Shown: positions 6,309 to 13,134 of the stretch, piece after piece
Layout of the letters: each line of letters starts with the position of its first letter
How positions within the stretch are numbered: the first letter of the stretch is position 1
Virus record (IMG/VR): IMGVR_UViG_3300047319_000837
Span: 1-31,756 of that record
DNA length: 31,756 nucleotides
Source of the DNA: a virus
Strand: one strand, 5' to 3'
Notes under the pieces: model-generated
The model's input: the letters and a program-made list of their open reading frames with translations, nothing else
Told to the model about the DNA's origin: nothing
Databases searched by the model: none
Position numbers and translations under genes: made by a program

Positions 6309-6500
6309 TCACGCCAGCAACCTCGCGACCGTGCAGCCGAGCACCTCGGCCACCGCCCCGAGACGATCGATCCTCGGGGACATCTTGCCGGCCTCCCAGT
6401 CACACCAGGTGGATTGCGCCACGCCGGCGCGCTTGGCGCAGTCCCGCTGCAGGAGGCGCTTCCGCTCGCGGAGCGCCCGGATGTTTTGGGCAATGGTCAC
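6309..6500 (-). CDS. XRE-family (Cro/CI-like) repressor, 63 aa
   Basis: The protein is essentially one helix-turn-helix domain: IRALRERKRLLQRDCAKRAG, then VAQSTWCDWEAGKMSPRID (recognition helix and loop) and LGAVAEVLGC. It has no dimerisation or cleavage domain, so it resembles short Cro-like or Cox-like regulators rather than a full CI. The start is GTG 6500, the only start before an in-frame stop, with no separate ribosome-binding site. A 15-bp palindrome, TTCGG-tcatt-CCGAA, lies within its own promoter region at 6511-6525, so autoregulation is likely. It faces away from the plus-strand HTH gene, giving the usual lysis/lysogeny switch layout. Confidence 0.8.
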   Translation of the reverse strand: MTIAQNIRALRERKRLLQRDCAKRAGVAQSTWCDWEAGKMSPRIDRLGAVAEVLGCTVARLLA

Positions 6501-6506
6501 TCCGGA

Positions 6507-6536
6507 TTGATTCGGTCATTCCGAACGCCGCGTCAA
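6507..6536 (-). promoter_or_regulatory. Candidate promoter of the XRE gene
   Basis: On the minus strand, TTGACG (6536-6531), 18 bp, then AATCAA (6512-6507), and 6 nt to GTG 6500. The -10 is poor (3 of 6), but the -35 is good and the 6-nt offset matches the other starts. The palindromic operator lies in the spacer. Confidence 0.4.
6509..6527. promoter_or_regulatory. Operator-like palindrome O1
   Basis: GATTCGG-TCATT-CCGAACG, with a 7-5-7 layout and a perfect inner 5+5 bp inverted repeat (6511-6525). It lies between the candidate -35 and -10 of the XRE gene. Confidence 0.55.
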
Positions 6537-6541
6537 GCCAC

Positions 6542-6560
6542 GAATCGGACCGTACGAATG
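6542..6560. promoter_or_regulatory. Operator-like site O2
   Basis: GAATCGG-ACCGT-ACGAATG shares the left half-site GAATCGG and the 5-bp spacer with the other sites, but its right half is degenerate (4 of 7). It lies in the intergenic region between the XRE gene and the divergent HTH gene. Confidence 0.4.
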
Positions 6561-6623
6561 TTCCGCGGACGAAGATGGGGCGTGCCCCGGAGAGAAGTAA
6601 GACGGCGAGGATCCGCGTATCCG

Positions 6624-6950
6624 GTGAGAACTCAATGGCAAGAGGACGTCCGCGCCCGGCTGGTGGCGCTAGGGATCACCTCGAAAGATCTCGCCCGCAA
6701 AGTCGGCTGCGCGCAATCGACGATGCATGACACCTTGACCAACCCGGCCGCGAGTCACTCGAGCCTCGTGCCGAGGATTCACGCGGCGATCGGCTGGGAC
6801 CCGCCACCGGATCCGCAGTCTCCGCCGCTACCGTCGGCCGACGCTATCGAGATGGGCCACCTATTCGACAAGTTGCCCGAGGATGTCCGGCGCAAGCTGC
6901 GCGACGATGCCGAGTTCTACCTACGATTGGCCACCAGCAAGCCGCGCTGA
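6624..6950 (+). CDS. HTH DNA-binding protein, divergent from the XRE gene
   Basis: A 108-aa product if translated from GTG 6624. The N-terminal domain (WQEDVRARLVALGITSKDLARKVG, then CAQSTMHDTLTN) is a helix-turn-helix of the lambda-repressor-like fold. The tail has a Pro-rich linker and a helical segment (LPEDVRRKLRDDAEFYLRL). GTG 6624 places the HTH at the N-terminus as in relatives. Earlier in-frame starts at 6582 (GTG) and 6558 (ATG) would add an Arg-rich extension and cannot be excluded; none has a strong ribosome-binding site. It is probably the opposing regulator to the XRE protein (Cro- or CII-like). Confidence 0.65.
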   Translation: MRTQWQEDVRARLVALGITSKDLARKVGCAQSTMHDTLTNPAASHSSLVPRIHAAIGWDPPPDPQSPPLPSADAIEMGHLFDKLPEDVRRKLRDDAEFYLRLATSKPR

Positions 6951-7011
6951 TCCGACGATTCGGCACTGCGCTCCATTGCGCTGCACCCCCTGTACGTGTC
7001 TTCCTGGGCGG

Positions 7012-7152
7012 ATGGGGCTGAAGAGGGTCAGCAAGACAGAATTCGTGTGGCTGATGATCTTGCTGGCTGCGGTGGATCGCGAACGGTACCGCGAGCTTCG
7101 GGCGCGCGGCTGGTCCGAGGCTCGTGTGTTCGAATCGGAAAGTCCGAATTGA
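7012..7152 (+). CDS. Small hypothetical protein, 46 aa
   Basis: The frame from ATG 7012 encodes a hydrophobic central helix (EFVWLMILLAAVDRERY) followed by a basic and acidic tail (ARGWSEARVFESESPN). It might be a small helical or membrane-associated peptide. Codon usage is consistent with the neighbours, but there is no strong ribosome-binding site and no family was recognised. Its 3' end overlaps the operator-like site O3 (7132-7150). Confidence 0.4.
   Translation: MGLKRVSKTEFVWLMILLAAVDRERYRELRARGWSEARVFESESPN
7132..7150. promoter_or_regulatory. Operator-like site O3
   Basis: GAATCGG-AAAGT-CCGAATT has the same 7-5-7 layout as the others, with 5 of 7 complementary positions. It lies just upstream of the TTGACG -35 at 7157. 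Confidence 0.5.
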
Positions 7153-7156
7153 GATC

Positions 7157-7185
7157 TTGACGGGTTCGTTGCGAATCGGTATATC
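7157..7185 (+). promoter_or_regulatory. Strong sigma70-type promoter, leaderless
   Basis: TTGACG (7157-7162), exactly 17 bp, TATATC (7180-7185), and then 6 nt to ATG 7192. It is the best-matching promoter in the window. The perfect operator palindrome O4 covers the 3' spacer and the -10, so a bound repressor would block RNA polymerase. Confidence 0.75.
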
Positions 7186-7191
7186 CGATTC
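7173..7191. promoter_or_regulatory. Perfect operator palindrome O4
   Basis: GAATCGG-TATAT-CCGATTC is a perfect 7+7 bp inverted repeat with a 5-bp centre that is also part of the -10. It ends on the base before ATG 7192. Confidence 0.7.
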
Positions 7192-7488
7192 ATGACCAAC
7201 GCACTCGCCTCCCCCGCCATCGCCTCTCTGGCCACTCTCGTCGCCAACGCCCAGCGCGCGCTGCCACCCGGGCCAGCGCGCGTGGCCAAGGGCTCGATCG
7301 TCCGCGTCACCTCCGACGGCACCATCGGTGAGGCGGTGTGGGCCTCCCCGATCACGGTCCTGCTGGTCCACGGCGACCGCTCGATCGGTCGCGGGCCCTG
7401 GATCATGTACCGCGACCAGCTCGAGGTCGCATCCCCCACGGACGCCGCGGCCTACTGCCAGCGCTGCGCCGCCCTCCCCGGCGAGTGA
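7192..7488 (+). CDS. Hypothetical protein, leaderless, first gene of the rightward operon
   Basis: A 98-aa protein. ATG 7192 lies 6 nt after the -10 and has no ribosome-binding site, so its mRNA is predicted to be leaderless. An Ala-rich N-terminal helix precedes a strand-rich part (GSIVRVTSDGTIGEAVW, then ITVLLVHGD and GPWIMYRDQLEV) that could form a small beta-barrel. The C-terminus has a CQRC pair. No family was recognised. Its promoter carries the repressor-like operator, so it is likely an early or lysogeny-controlled gene. Confidence 0.7.
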   Translation: MTNALASPAIASLATLVANAQRALPPGPARVAKGSIVRVTSDGTIGEAVWASPITVLLVHGDRSIGRGPWIMYRDQLEVASPTDAAAYCQRCAALPGE

Positions 7489-7555
7489 CCGCACGAGCAT
7501 CCCCGCAGCGCCTGACGCCCGCGGTCAGACGTTGCCGGGACCGCTCGTGCGGTCA
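7486..7555 (+). promoter_or_regulatory. Long stem-loop leader before AGGAGG
   Basis: A perfect 13-bp inverted repeat pairs 7486-7498 (TGACCGCACGAGC) with 7543-7555. The 44-nt loop contains a nested CTGAC...GTCAG stem. The 3' arm abuts the AGGAGG ribosome-binding site (7555-7560) of the next gene. It could control translation or protect the RNA; no known riboswitch class was recognised. Confidence 0.55.
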
Positions 7556-7565
7556 GGAGGGTTTC

Positions 7566-8207
7566 GTGACCATTTTCAGTTTGCATTCCGATCCGATCGG
7601 CCTGTTCGGCGTCCCCACCGACGCCGCTTCCGGGCTCGAGAGCCTCAACGCGGCCGGCTTCACGGCGCGGGTCACCGACGAGCAGCCGCGCGGGCCCTAC
7701 CGCCGGTACACGACGGGCGCCAGCCCGGAGATCGTCGAGGGCCTCCCGGGGCTGGTCGAGGACTCGATCGACGTCACGCCCGACCCGAGCGCGATCCGCC
7801 CCGGGGCCATGGCGGTGCTCGAGCGGGCCTACCAGATCGCCGAGTTGATCATCGTCTCGGGCGGCGGCTCGGACGTCGACCTCGCGCAGCTCGCCTCGTG
7901 CCTCAGTACGCCTCCCGAGAGGCTGCTCGCCCACGCCCTCGTGATCGCCGGGGAGCGCTTCGAGCGCTTGGAGACGACCTACATGTGCTCGTGGTGCCAG
8001 GCGGCGGCGAAGGGGCACGCCGAGCACCTGGCCCTCCAAGCGTACACGCTCGCGGGGGTGCGCGAGCACGGCCCGCGCTGCGACCACAGCCCGGTCACCA
8101 AGGCGATCAGGGGCTACTTCGCGGCGAAGGACAGCGGGCTCACCGCGGCGCCGGCTGCCGAGCGGACGCTCCGCGAGCTCGCGGGCATCCCCGGAGCCGG
8201 CGCTTGA
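7566..8207 (+). CDS. Hypothetical protein with Cys/His site
   Basis: A 213-aa protein from GTG 7566, with AGGAGG five bases upstream, the strongest ribosome-binding site in the window. The middle region is helical; the C-terminal half contains TYMCSWCQAAAKGH and HGPRCDHSP, whose CxxC plus CxH arrangement suggests a bound zinc. A Gly-rich turn (IIVSGGGSDVD) sits at about residue 95. No family was recognised. It follows a long stem-loop leader that may regulate it. Confidence 0.65.
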   Translation: MTIFSLHSDPIGLFGVPTDAASGLESLNAAGFTARVTDEQPRGPYRRYTTGASPEIVEGLPGLVEDSIDVTPDPSAIRPGAMAVLERAYQIAELIIVSGGGSDVDLAQLASCLSTPPERLLAHALVIAGERFERLETTYMCSWCQAAAKGHAEHLALQAYTLAGVREHGPRCDHSPVTKAIRGYFAAKDSGLTAAPAAERTLRELAGIPGAGA

Positions 8208-8443
8208 GGGCGGATCACGTGCTCGCGGCGATCCGCGTGCTCGAGCTCGCGCGCGCGGTCACGCAGGACGACCCCGCGGCGATCACCGCGATGGTCGGCG
8301 CGATCGCCCTGGCCGCGAGCCAGACCGGTGACGCGCAGGGCATCCTCGAGGTCGCAGCCGAGGGGCTCAGGCTGGCTTCGGCGAAGGCGCGAGCGTCCGG
8401 CGCCGCGACGCCCGGGCCCCGCCGCGAACCGGTGACCTCGTGA
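8204..8443 (+). CDS. Hypothetical Ala-rich helical protein
   Basis: A 79-aa frame that could start at TTG 8204, overlapping the upstream stop as TTGA, or at GTG 8219. The product is nearly all helix (VLAAIRVLELARAVT, then AAITAMVGAIALAASQ and ILEVAAEGLRLASAKA), in a tetratricopeptide-like or helical-hairpin style. It is coupled on both sides (its stop overlaps the next start as GTGA). No family was recognised. Confidence 0.55.
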   Translation: MRADHVLAAIRVLELARAVTQDDPAAITAMVGAIALAASQTGDAQGILEVAAEGLRLASAKARASGAATPGPRREPVTS

Positions 8444-8646
8444 GCCGGCGCCGCTACGTCGACGGCCCGGCCGGGCTCGCGCTGGTTCCCGAGGATCCGC
8501 CGCTGCGGCCCGGCGACCTCGAGATCGATCTCGCCGGGCTCACCGAGGAGCGCATCCCCGAGCTCGCCGCGCCGCGCACCATCACGCCGCGCATCGACGA
8601 GGTGGCACTCGCCGAGCTGGTCGCCAGGTCGCGAGGCTCCCGGTGA
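8440..8646 (+). CDS. Small hypothetical protein, 68 aa
   Basis: From GTG 8440 (GTGA overlap with the preceding stop) to TGA 8646, overlapped by the next GTG. The product is acidic and proline-containing (LVPEDPPLRPGDLEIDLAGL) with a short C-terminal helix. No family was recognised. Support is positional: coupling on both sides and consistent coding bias. Confidence 0.55.
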   Translation: MSRRRYVDGPAGLALVPEDPPLRPGDLEIDLAGLTEERIPELAAPRTITPRIDEVALAELVARSRGSR

Positions 8647-9128
8647 GCCGGCTCGACTACGACCAGGTCGACCTCGACGCAGCAGCAGAGCACCGGCGCG
8701 AGCGCGATCACCACCGTGAGCCCGGGTCGCGGCAGCCGCGGCGGGACGACCGCGACCTCAACCCGCGACGCGCGTTCCAGGCCGGCGTGGTGGCCGGGCA
8801 CCCGAGCGCGACGATCGAGATCCCCTGCCCGATCCCCGACTGCGGCTCGAGCGTCTATGCGCCGGGCGACAGCGATCGCGAGCGGATCGACTGCACCGAC
8901 TGCGGCGCCGCGCTGCTGACCCGGCTCGGCCTCGACGGCACCGTGACGCTCGAGGTGACCGAGGACGCCGTGGTCACCGACGACCCGGATGCGCCGCCCC
9001 CGCCGATCAGCGCTGGACACCACGTCGCCGCGTTCGACGCAAGCGAGCCACCTGACCTGTTTCCGCTCGGCGGCTGGCAGCGCCGGACATTCGAGGCGAT
9101 CAACGCCGGAATGAGCAAGAAGCGATGA
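8643..9128 (+). CDS. Hypothetical zinc-ribbon protein
   Basis: A 161-aa protein from GTG 8643. The N-terminal 50 residues are very charged (Arg/Asp/His) and probably disordered. The centre holds IPCPIPDCGSSVYAPG...ERIDCTDCGAALL at about 61-97, a four-Cys zinc ribbon like those of small transcription- or replication-associated proteins. The C-terminus is acidic. The ribbon suggests DNA, RNA or protein contact, but no specific family was recognised. Confidence 0.65.
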   Translation: MSRLDYDQVDLDAAAEHRRERDHHREPGSRQPRRDDRDLNPRRAFQAGVVAGHPSATIEIPCPIPDCGSSVYAPGDSDRERIDCTDCGAALLTRLGLDGTVTLEVTEDAVVTDDPDAPPPPISAGHHVAAFDASEPPDLFPLGGWQRRTFEAINAGMSKKR

Positions 9129-9154
9129 TCACAACTTCACACGACGGAGAGACG

Positions 9155-9478
9155 ATGACCAAGATCCAGTATCGGCAGGGCGATGTTTTCCTCGAGCGCA
9201 CCGCGATTCCCGCGGGCGCGGTCGAGATCCCCCAGGGCAAGCGCGGCACCGTGCTCGCGGAAGGCGAGGTCACCGGGCACGCGCACCGGATCCCGTCGCG
9301 CCACGCCAAGCTCTACCGCGCCGAGACCGACGCGCGGTACCTGCGCGTGATGGGCCCGGCGCCCGTCGCGCTCCAGCATGAGGAGCACACCGCGGTCACG
9401 ATCCCGCCCGGCGACTACCGGGTGACGATCCACGCGGAGTACCAGCCGGGCGAGCTGCCTCGCCAGGTGGCCGACTGA
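9155..9478 (+). CDS. Cupin-like protein with HxH and HEEH motifs, partner of DUF6745
   Basis: A 107-aa protein. ATG 9155 is preferred over 9125 because CGGAGAG lies 5 nt upstream and relatives begin with a QGDV segment. The sequence is strand-rich: YRQGDVFLERT, LAEGEVTGHAHRI (H42, H44), LQHEEHTAV (H75, H78), then PPGDYRV and PGELPRQVAD. The four histidines suggest a metal site in a cupin-like barrel; this is inference. From family knowledge, proteins of this type are found beside DUF6745 genes in diverse bacteria, as here. The biochemical function is unknown. Its stop overlaps the next start (TGATG). Confidence 0.7.
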   Translation: MTKIQYRQGDVFLERTAIPAGAVEIPQGKRGTVLAEGEVTGHAHRIPSRHAKLYRAETDARYLRVMGPAPVALQHEEHTAVTIPPGDYRVTIHAEYQPGELPRQVAD

Positions 9479-10872
9479 TGGCGAAGATCAACAAGCTGAC
9501 TCCAGATCAGGAGTCCCGGCTCGTGTCGTTCCGCGAGGAGCAACGCCAGATCGGGACTCGCACCGGGCATGATCTGGAGTGCGAGTCGATCGGCCGAGTG
9601 GCCGTGATCGAAGCGTACAAGGAGATCGGCGTCGAGGCACCCGCCCTGGTCTTGTGGGCGCAGTCCCCGCTCCAGGCCCTGCTGATGCATTGGGCGCTCC
9701 GTCACATGATGGCCCCGGCGGCTGCGGGCACCGGGCCGGCGGTCGACCTCTCGAGTTCCGGATCGCTCCGGGACCAGCTCGGGGGCCAGCTCGGGGACCA
9801 GCTCTGGGGCCAGCTCCGGGGCCAGCTCGGGGGCCAGCTCCGGGACCAGCTCGGGGGCCAGCTCCGGGGCCAGCTCGGGGGCCAGCTCCGGGACCAGCTC
9901 GGGGGCCAGCTCGGGGACCAGCTCTGGGGCCAGCTCCGGGGCCAGCTCGGGGGCCAGCTCTGGGGCCAGCTCGGGGGCCAGCTCTGGGGCCAGCTCTGGG
10001 GCCAGCTCTGGGGCCAGCTCTGGGGCCAGCTCGGGGGCCAGCTCGGGGACCAGCTCCGGGGCCAGCTCGGGGACCAGCTCCGGGGCCAGCTCGGGGGCCA
10101 GCTCCGGGGCCAGCTCCGGGGCCAGCTCTGGGGCCAGCTCGGGGAGGCCTATAACCAGACCTGGTGTTGGGGGCAGTGCGAGAGCTACTGGACGGCATGG
10201 GCGAGGTTCGCGATCAGCGTCGGCGTCAAGGTCACTGACGAGCAAGAGCGCCGACTCCGCCTGTGGGAGCAGCTCGCTCGCGCCGCGTTCATGGCGCTGT
10301 CCTGGCGCGGCGTCTCGATCCTCGTGCAGCACCCGAGCGTCGCGCGGTTCGACGCGTCGCATCGGCTGCACTGCGCCGATGGCCCCGCGCTCGCGTGGCC
10401 TGACGGATATTCGGTGTACGCGGTCAGCGGCATCCGCCTGACGCCCGAGCGCGGCGCCGCGATGGTGGCGGGAACGCTCACGGCGACCGAGATTCGCGAC
10501 GAGCCGAACGCCGAGGTACGGCGCGTGCTCGTCGCCCAGTACAACGCCGGCGACAGCGGACGCTACCTGCGCGACGTCGGCGCCAAGGTGATACACGCGG
10601 ACGTTGATGCGCTCGGGCTGTCGCGGCGGCTCCTGCGGATCGATCAGGAGGGCGACGAGCCCTTCGTCGCGGTCGAAGTCACCAACTCGACGCCCGAGCC
10701 CGACGGCCACCGGAAGCTCTACACGTTCCGCTGTCACCCCCAGCTCCGGCCGCTGCCGATCCGCGGCATCCGCTCCGACTACGGAGCCCCGCAGGAGATG
10801 AACTGCCAGAACGCGATCGCGTCGACCTACGGCTACGCCGGCGCCGACTACCGCCCGGTCGTGGAGACCTGA
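9478..10872 (+). CDS. DUF6745-like protein with 31 tandem GQL repeats
   Basis: A 464-aa protein. The N-terminal region (1-97, with [11 protein letters not shown]) and the C-terminal region (about 225-464, with [64 protein letters not shown] and [12 protein letters not shown]) match what is known of DUF6745, which has no defined activity. Between them, residues 98-221 are 31 copies of a tetrapeptide (R/G/W)(G/D)QL, encoded by 12-bp units. Related proteins carry other short repeats at the same place. It forms a coupled pair with the cupin-like gene. The repeat may form a solenoid or amyloid-like rod; this is speculation. Confidence 0.8.
   Translation: MAKINKLTPDQESRLVSFREEQRQIGTRTGHDLECESIGRVAVIEAYKEIGVEAPALVLWAQSPLQALLMHWALRHMMAPAAAGTGPAVDLSSSGSLRDQLGGQLGDQLWGQLRGQLGGQLRDQLGGQLRGQLGGQLRDQLGGQLGDQLWGQLRGQLGGQLWGQLGGQLWGQLWGQLWGQLWGQLGGQLGDQLRGQLGDQLRGQLGGQLRGQLRGQLWGQLGEAYNQTWCWGQCESYWTAWARFAISVGVKVTDEQERRLRLWEQLARAAFMALSWRGVSILVQHPSVARFDASHRLHCADGPALAWPDGYSVYAVSGIRLTPERGAAMVAGTLTATEIRDEPNAEVRRVLVAQYNAGDSGRYLRDVGAKVIHADVDALGLSRRLLRIDQEGDEPFVAVEVTNSTPEPDGHRKLYTFRCHPQLRPLPIRGIRSDYGAPQEMNCQNAIASTYGYAGADYRPVVET
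9769..10140 (+). repeat. 31 tandem 12-bp repeats
   Basis: Every unit is [C/G/T]GG-G[G/A]C-CAG-CTC. Only base 1 (giving Arg, Gly or Trp) and base 5 (giving Gly or Asp) vary; the other ten bases are invariant. The period is a multiple of three, so copy-number change keeps the frame. All six frames stay open, giving long spurious ORFs. Confidence 0.95.
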
Positions 10873-10875
10873 TCC

Positions 10876-11139
10876 ATGCCCGCGATCACGCTCTCCGACT
10901 GGAAGCGCGGCGCTGGTCTCGCCGGCGACGAGTGGACGCACCGGCGCGAGCGGGACGGCTGCGTCGAGATCTACTGGCCCGGCCAGCTCGACGGGCGCGA
11001 CGGCTGGTGGTGGGCGATAGGGACCGCTGACGAGATGTTCCTCGCGGGTGGCTGGGCGGCGGGGTCGGTGCGCGACCGCAACGTGGACATCGCGCGGGCG
11101 ATCGTCCGATTCGCGCCGGCGCCGGCGAGGGTCTCGTGA
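10876..11139 (+). CDS. Hypothetical Trp-rich protein
   Basis: An 87-aa protein from ATG 10876, with GGAG about 10 bases upstream. It contains WTHRRERDGCVEIYWPGQLD and GWWWAIGTADEMFLAGGW, a compact strand-rich Trp cluster. No family was recognised. It follows the DUF6745-like gene by 3 bp and precedes a small membrane protein by overlap, so the three are probably co-expressed. Confidence 0.6.
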   Translation: MPAITLSDWKRGAGLAGDEWTHRRERDGCVEIYWPGQLDGRDGWWWAIGTADEMFLAGGWAAGSVRDRNVDIARAIVRFAPAPARVS

Positions 11140-11342
11140 GCGTGCTCGCGCTCGCCCTGATCTTCGCCGGCGTGTTCGCGCTCGGCTACTCGTTCCGCTG
11201 GGCGCTCGAGCAGCATCCGCCCCTGCCTGCGCTCCCACCGGCGACCGCCCGGGCCATCCGCCGAGCTCGCCGGGCAAACCGCATCGAGGCGCGCGAGATT
11301 CAGGCGTCGCGCTGGTTTCGCGACGACGAGGAGACCCGGTAG
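11136..11342 (+). CDS. Small single-pass membrane protein
   Basis: A 68-aa protein from GTG 11136 (GTGA overlap). An N-terminal hydrophobic segment (VLALALIFAGVFALGYSF) is followed by a Pro-rich hinge and a basic amphipathic tail (RAIRRARRANRIEAREI). The topology suggests an inner-membrane anchor with a cytoplasmic tail. No family was recognised; a holin-like role is less likely given the distance from the lysis genes. Confidence 0.6.
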   Translation: MSVLALALIFAGVFALGYSFRWALEQHPPLPALPPATARAIRRARRANRIEAREIQASRWFRDDEETR

Positions 11343-11756
11343 ATGGCGGCCGACCCCAAGAAGCCCAGCTGGAGGACCGTGATCAAGCGGATGGACCCCG
11401 AGTACCTCTACGCTGAGGATCTCGGCGGGCCCGGCACGACCGCCGACGTCGAGGTCGTCGACAGCGGCAAGTGCACGATCAAGAACCCGGGCGGCAAGAA
11501 GGAGACTCTCTATCTCGCGTTCAAGGGCAAGAGCAAGAAGCTCGGCCTGAACGCTACGATGGCCAAGACGCTCACGAGCCTGTGCGGCTCGGATCACTGG
11601 GGCGACTGGCGCGGTTGGATCACGCTCGTAGTGATCCACAAGCGGATGCGCGATCCGACGACCGACGACATCGAGGACATGGACGTCATCAGGATCGCGC
11701 CCGAGCGACCGCGCCGAGCTCCATCGGGTGCAGCGCCGTCCGAGGCCAAGCCGTGA
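11343..11756 (+). CDS. Conserved phage protein of recombination neighbourhoods
   Basis: A 137-aa protein starting immediately after the preceding stop. The central part (KKETLYLAFKGKSKKLGLNATMAKTL, then LCGSDHWGDWRGWITLVVI and MDVIRIAPERP) matches a small phage family with the pattern LNxTNAKxL...G.D...W.G..I.L. From family knowledge, members often sit beside RecT/RecE-type genes. Here the exonuclease is the second gene downstream. A role in single-strand or recombination-complex binding is plausible but not shown. The C-terminus is a basic, Pro/Ala tail. Confidence 0.65.
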   Translation: MAADPKKPSWRTVIKRMDPEYLYAEDLGGPGTTADVEVVDSGKCTIKNPGGKKETLYLAFKGKSKKLGLNATMAKTLTSLCGSDHWGDWRGWITLVVIHKRMRDPTTDDIEDMDVIRIAPERPRRAPSGAAPSEAKP

Positions 11757-12103
11757 GCTCCCCGATGAAGCCGAGCGATCCAGCGTACTGGATGCTCGAA
11801 GAGGGGCTCTCGGATCCGAGCAAGAGATCGACGCCGACGGTCCACCGCGACGGCTGCTACATCTGCGACGACCCGGAGTTCTCGCTCATGGGGCTGCCGC
11901 TGTGCTTTGGCTGCCACGTCTGCGGCGAGCATGTCGCGGCCGACGATTGCGTGTGCGAGGAGTGCGGCCACGACCACAGCGAGCCGCCGGACATCACGAT
12001 CGCGCAGGCCACTGCGTGGTCGAGCGACGGAGGCAGGCCGTTCGAGGAAGGGTGGTGGTTCGATAACTGCGACCCATTCGACGAGCTACAGGCGGCGCCA
12101 TGA
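11753..12103 (+). CDS. Hypothetical protein with two Cys clusters
   Basis: A 116-aa protein from GTG 11753 (GTGA overlap; ATG 11765 is an alternative). Cys pairs occur as GCYICDDPEF, LCFGCHVCGEH and CVCEECGHDH at about residues 35-76, enough ligands for two zinc ions in a ribbon- or RING-like arrangement. The acidic C-terminal part is Trp-rich (EEGWWFDNCDPFDEL). No named family was recognised. It lies immediately before the exonuclease gene and overlaps it. Confidence 0.6.
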   Translation: MSSPMKPSDPAYWMLEEGLSDPSKRSTPTVHRDGCYICDDPEFSLMGLPLCFGCHVCGEHVAADDCVCEECGHDHSEPPDITIAQATAWSSDGGRPFEEGWWFDNCDPFDELQAAP

Positions 12104-13080
12104 GCGATCCGTACGCCACCTCCCACGAGGACTGGGATCCGCCGGACGACCCGATGCCCGACGATCTCCGCGTCGAGCTCGCGGCCCCCAACATGCGCAA
12201 GCTCGTCGATCCGCGCACGCTGCCGGCGCGCCTCAGCCACCTGCGCGCCGCCGGGGAGTCAGGCGCGCACTGCCTGCACGCGTTCCAGGACGACGACGAC
12301 GACTCGCTCTCCAAGCGGCTCGGCACGGGTACGCACGCGCTCCTGTTGGGCAAGCCCACGGCGCTGTGGGAGCAGGAGAGCAAGGCGAGCAAGGCCGCCC
12401 GCGACAAGGCGCTCAAGCTCGGCAAGCCGGCCCCCAAGGTGACCATGGCGCCGCGCTCGGGAGATGAATGGGCGAAGTTCCGCGCGCAGAACCCCGGCGC
12501 GACCATCCTGATCCGCAGCGAGATGGACGCGGCTCGGCGCATGGTCGACGCGATCCGCGCCAACGCCCACGCTGACCGGCTGCTCTCCGTGCCCGGCCTG
12601 ATCTGCGAGCGCACCATCCTGTGGTCGCAGCTCGGGCGCGCTCGACGTTCGACGCCCGACGTTCGCGCGCTCGCCGGCGCGCACGGCCCCTCGTTCAACG
12701 CCGAGATCAAGACGGCGCGGTCCGTTGCTCCATTCTGGTTCGCGCTCGACGCCAAGCGGAGGGGCTACCACGCGCAACTCGCCGACCAGTCCGCAGCGAT
12801 CGCGTTCGAGACCGGATCGCCACCGCGCGAGAGTTACATCATCGCGGTCGAGAGCAGCCGGCCGCACGTGGTGCAGGTCTACGAGGTGCCGCAGTCGATC
12901 CTTGAGGCCGGCGCGAAGCTGGTCGCGACCTGGATGGAACGCCTCGCGATGTACGAGGCGACGAACATGTGGGGCGGCTACTCGCCTCGTATCGAGGTCC
13001 TGGAGTTCGTCGAGCGCGGCAGCGACGTCGCTGATCCGAGCTGGATGCGCGACGACGAGGAAGGAGAAGCGCCGACCTGA
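12100..13080 (+). CDS. RecE/YqaJ-like phage exonuclease (PD-(D/E)XK)
   Basis: A 326-aa protein resembling phage 5'-3' dsDNA exonucleases of the PDDEXK superfamily (DUF3799/RecE-C type). Expected elements occur in order: LSHLRAAGESGAHCLHAF at 45-62, RLGTGTHALLLG at 73-84, LICERTILW (E170), STPDVRA with D187, AEIKTAR with E202 and K204, and RGYHAQLADQ with Q226. D187, E202 and K204 form the D...ExK core. It would resect DNA ends for single-strand annealing; no RecT-like annealase is seen adjacent, unless one of the unknowns serves. ATG 12100 overlaps the upstream stop. Confidence 0.8.
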   Translation: MSDPYATSHEDWDPPDDPMPDDLRVELAAPNMRKLVDPRTLPARLSHLRAAGESGAHCLHAFQDDDDDSLSKRLGTGTHALLLGKPTALWEQESKASKAARDKALKLGKPAPKVTMAPRSGDEWAKFRAQNPGATILIRSEMDAARRMVDAIRANAHADRLLSVPGLICERTILWSQLGRARRSTPDVRALAGAHGPSFNAEIKTARSVAPFWFALDAKRRGYHAQLADQSAAIAFETGSPPRESYIIAVESSRPHVVQVYEVPQSILEAGAKLVATWMERLAMYEATNMWGGYSPRIEVLEFVERGSDVADPSWMRDDEEGEAPT

Positions 13081-13134
13081 CAACGCTTTCGGCAGCGCGC
13101 CGTTGGTCATGCAGTAGTGCGCTAGGAGCAGGGT

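Noticed and set aside
5563-6312. 249-codon minus-strand frame across the lipoproteins
   Set aside because: Plus-strand frames there have signal peptides and lipoboxes and candidate promoters. The minus frame is Arg/His-rich shadow sequence.
9769-10140. CRISPR array
   Set aside because: Units are contiguous 12-bp tandem repeats with no spacers, and no cas genes are present.
9769-10140. Diversity-generating retroelement variable region
   Set aside because: No reverse transcriptase or template repeat is visible, and the variation is not restricted to adenine positions.
9415-11277. 620-codon minus-strand open frame with PELA repeats and other long frames across the repeat (also 9488-10198 minus, 9579-10154 plus)
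   Set aside because: The 12-bp tandem repeat has no stop in any frame, so all six stay open. The plus frame at 9478 has recognisable DUF6745-like flanks; the others do not and lack ribosome-binding sites.
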